Positions 13,664-14,018 of a DNA stretch of 14,018 bases are shown here, one piece after another. The notes under the pieces are model-generated. The model worked only from the letters and a program-made list of their open reading frames with translations. It did not search any database and was not told where the DNA came from. Source of the DNA: CAYLMG01 sp964568365 (GTDB lineage: Bacteria > Planctomycetota > Phycisphaerae > Sedimentisphaerales > Anaerobacaceae); contig CAZMQF010000060.1 in the NCBI GenBank assembly GCA_964568365.1, positions 1 to 14,018 on the forward strand. The letters are read 5' to 3'. How positions within the stretch are numbered: position 1 is the first letter of the stretch; each line of letters opens with the position of its first letter. Position numbers and translations under genes: made by a program.

Positions 13664-13694
13664 AACCTGTAACAGAGCAGTTAGCAAACAGGTT
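13664..13694 (-). other. Second leader hairpin upstream of DUF4954
   Basis: AACCTGT (13664-13670) and ACAGGTT (13688-13694) are perfect 7-base complements around a 17-base loop. It would lie at the very 5' end of a transcript starting near 13699. Together with the next hairpin it makes a two-stem leader of about 100 nt. I do not recognise it as a known riboswitch. Confidence 0.35.
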
Positions 13695-13705
13695 TTAATC
13701 CGGAG

Positions 13706-13735
13706 AATATACCAAATTTAGATGGTAATGCACAA
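13706..13735 (-). promoter_or_regulatory. Candidate promoter of the DUF4954-nagB operon
   Basis: On the minus strand TTGTGC (13730-13735) and TATATT (13706-13711) are separated by 18 bases: a good -10 box with a poor -35 box. Transcription would begin near 13699 with a leader of about 98 nt. A weak -35 fits dependence on an activator. Confidence 0.4.
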
Positions 13736-13762
13736 GTGCCCAAATATGAATAGAAATTATCA

Positions 13763-13804
13763 GTATGTCTAATGATGCGTATGTGTAATACTAAAAGACA
13801 TACG
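13763..13804. repeat. Tandem and inverted GTATGT repeats upstream of the DUF4954 promoter
   Basis: GTATGTCTAAT (13763-13773) and GTATGTGTAAT (13779-13789) match at 10 of 11 positions, 16 bases apart. CGTATGT (13778-13784) also pairs with ACATACG (13798-13804). The cluster lies about 30 bases upstream of the DUF4954 -35 box, where an activator could bind, and just past the stop of the next minus-strand gene. No T-run marks it as a terminator. Confidence 0.35.
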
Positions 13805-13837
13805 GTAATTACGGGATGAATCGCCTTGATTTAGAGT

Positions 13838-14018
13838 TTAGTGTTTATTTGACTCAGGCTTTTTACGAGCTTTTTTTCTGCTAAAATCTCTTCCAGCGGC
13901 GGGCTCAGGATTATTACTTTTGTCAATTACTTTCCGGATATCCTGCGCTTCTGCTTCTGTTTTGAGCTGTTTCATAAAGAAATCAGCGGCTTTAAGGCGT
14001 TTTTCGGCCAGTTTTCTG
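13838..14018 (-). CDS. C-terminal end of an unidentified protein (partial, runs off the window)
   Basis: An open frame enters from the right edge and ends at a TAA complementary to 13838-13840, giving 59 residues without a start codon. The visible part is highly charged and begins RKLAEKRLKAADFFMKQLKT, probably helical. It is followed by a Pro/Ala/Gly linker and a basic tail (SRKKARKKPESNKH) that looks disordered and could contact nucleic acid. I do not recognise the protein. It runs in the same direction as DUF4954-nagB, about 236 bases upstream of the DUF4954 start, and is probably a separate unit. The continuous frame and biased composition support real coding; the product is unknown. Confidence 0.65.
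   Translation of the reverse strand, partial: RKLAEKRLKAADFFMKQLKTEAEAQDIRKVIDKSNNPEPAAGRDFSRKKARKKPESNKH

Overview
The window looks like chromosomal DNA of a planctomycete, most likely of the Phycisphaerae. The reasons are a PEP-CTERM surface protein whose C-terminus is typical of that group, a DUF4954 protein, moderate GC with AT-rich intergenic regions, and a REP-like palindrome of a type I remember from planctomycete genomes. The lineage is inferred from gene style only, since there is no rRNA in the window.

Layout, left to right. Bases 1-118 are a degenerate non-coding repeat. A sigma-54 activator without a receiver domain (119-1165, minus) follows, with an AT-rich promoter region behind it. 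Next is a GTP-type PEP carboxykinase (1618-3507, minus). A 370-base divergent intergenic region carries a REP-like hairpin and a near-consensus sigma-70 promoter. That promoter reads into a plus-strand block: guaB (IMP dehydrogenase), guaA (GMP synthase), a PAP2-family lipoprotein, and then, from its own candidate promoter, an AlaC-type aminotransferase. A 717-base stretch without an obvious full-length gene (9177-9893) leads into a PEP-CTERM protein. A strong palindromic terminator separates that gene from a minus-strand pair, DUF4954 then nagB (13601-10735). The last 180 bases hold the C-terminus of another minus-strand gene that runs off the window.

How the genes fit together. guaB and guaA form the IMP to XMP to GMP branch of purine synthesis. 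pckG and the aminotransferase sit at the PEP/pyruvate/alanine node. nagB turns glucosamine-6-phosphate into fructose-6-phosphate, and its probable co-transcription with DUF4954, a left-handed beta-helix-type protein of unknown function, suggests a link to amino-sugar metabolism. The sigma-54 activator could control a distant regulon. One weak -24/-12-like site lies upstream of the PEP-CTERM gene in this same window.

The least explained part is 9406-9893. It has a sigma-70-like promoter, a duplicated TGGGGGTGAKGAG motif, at least four potential RNA hairpins, a 22-codon ORF resembling the start of a small phage-type protein, and a 30-codon ORF resembling a signal peptide, all ahead of the PEP-CTERM start. 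No complete mobile element, CRISPR array, tRNA or rRNA was seen.
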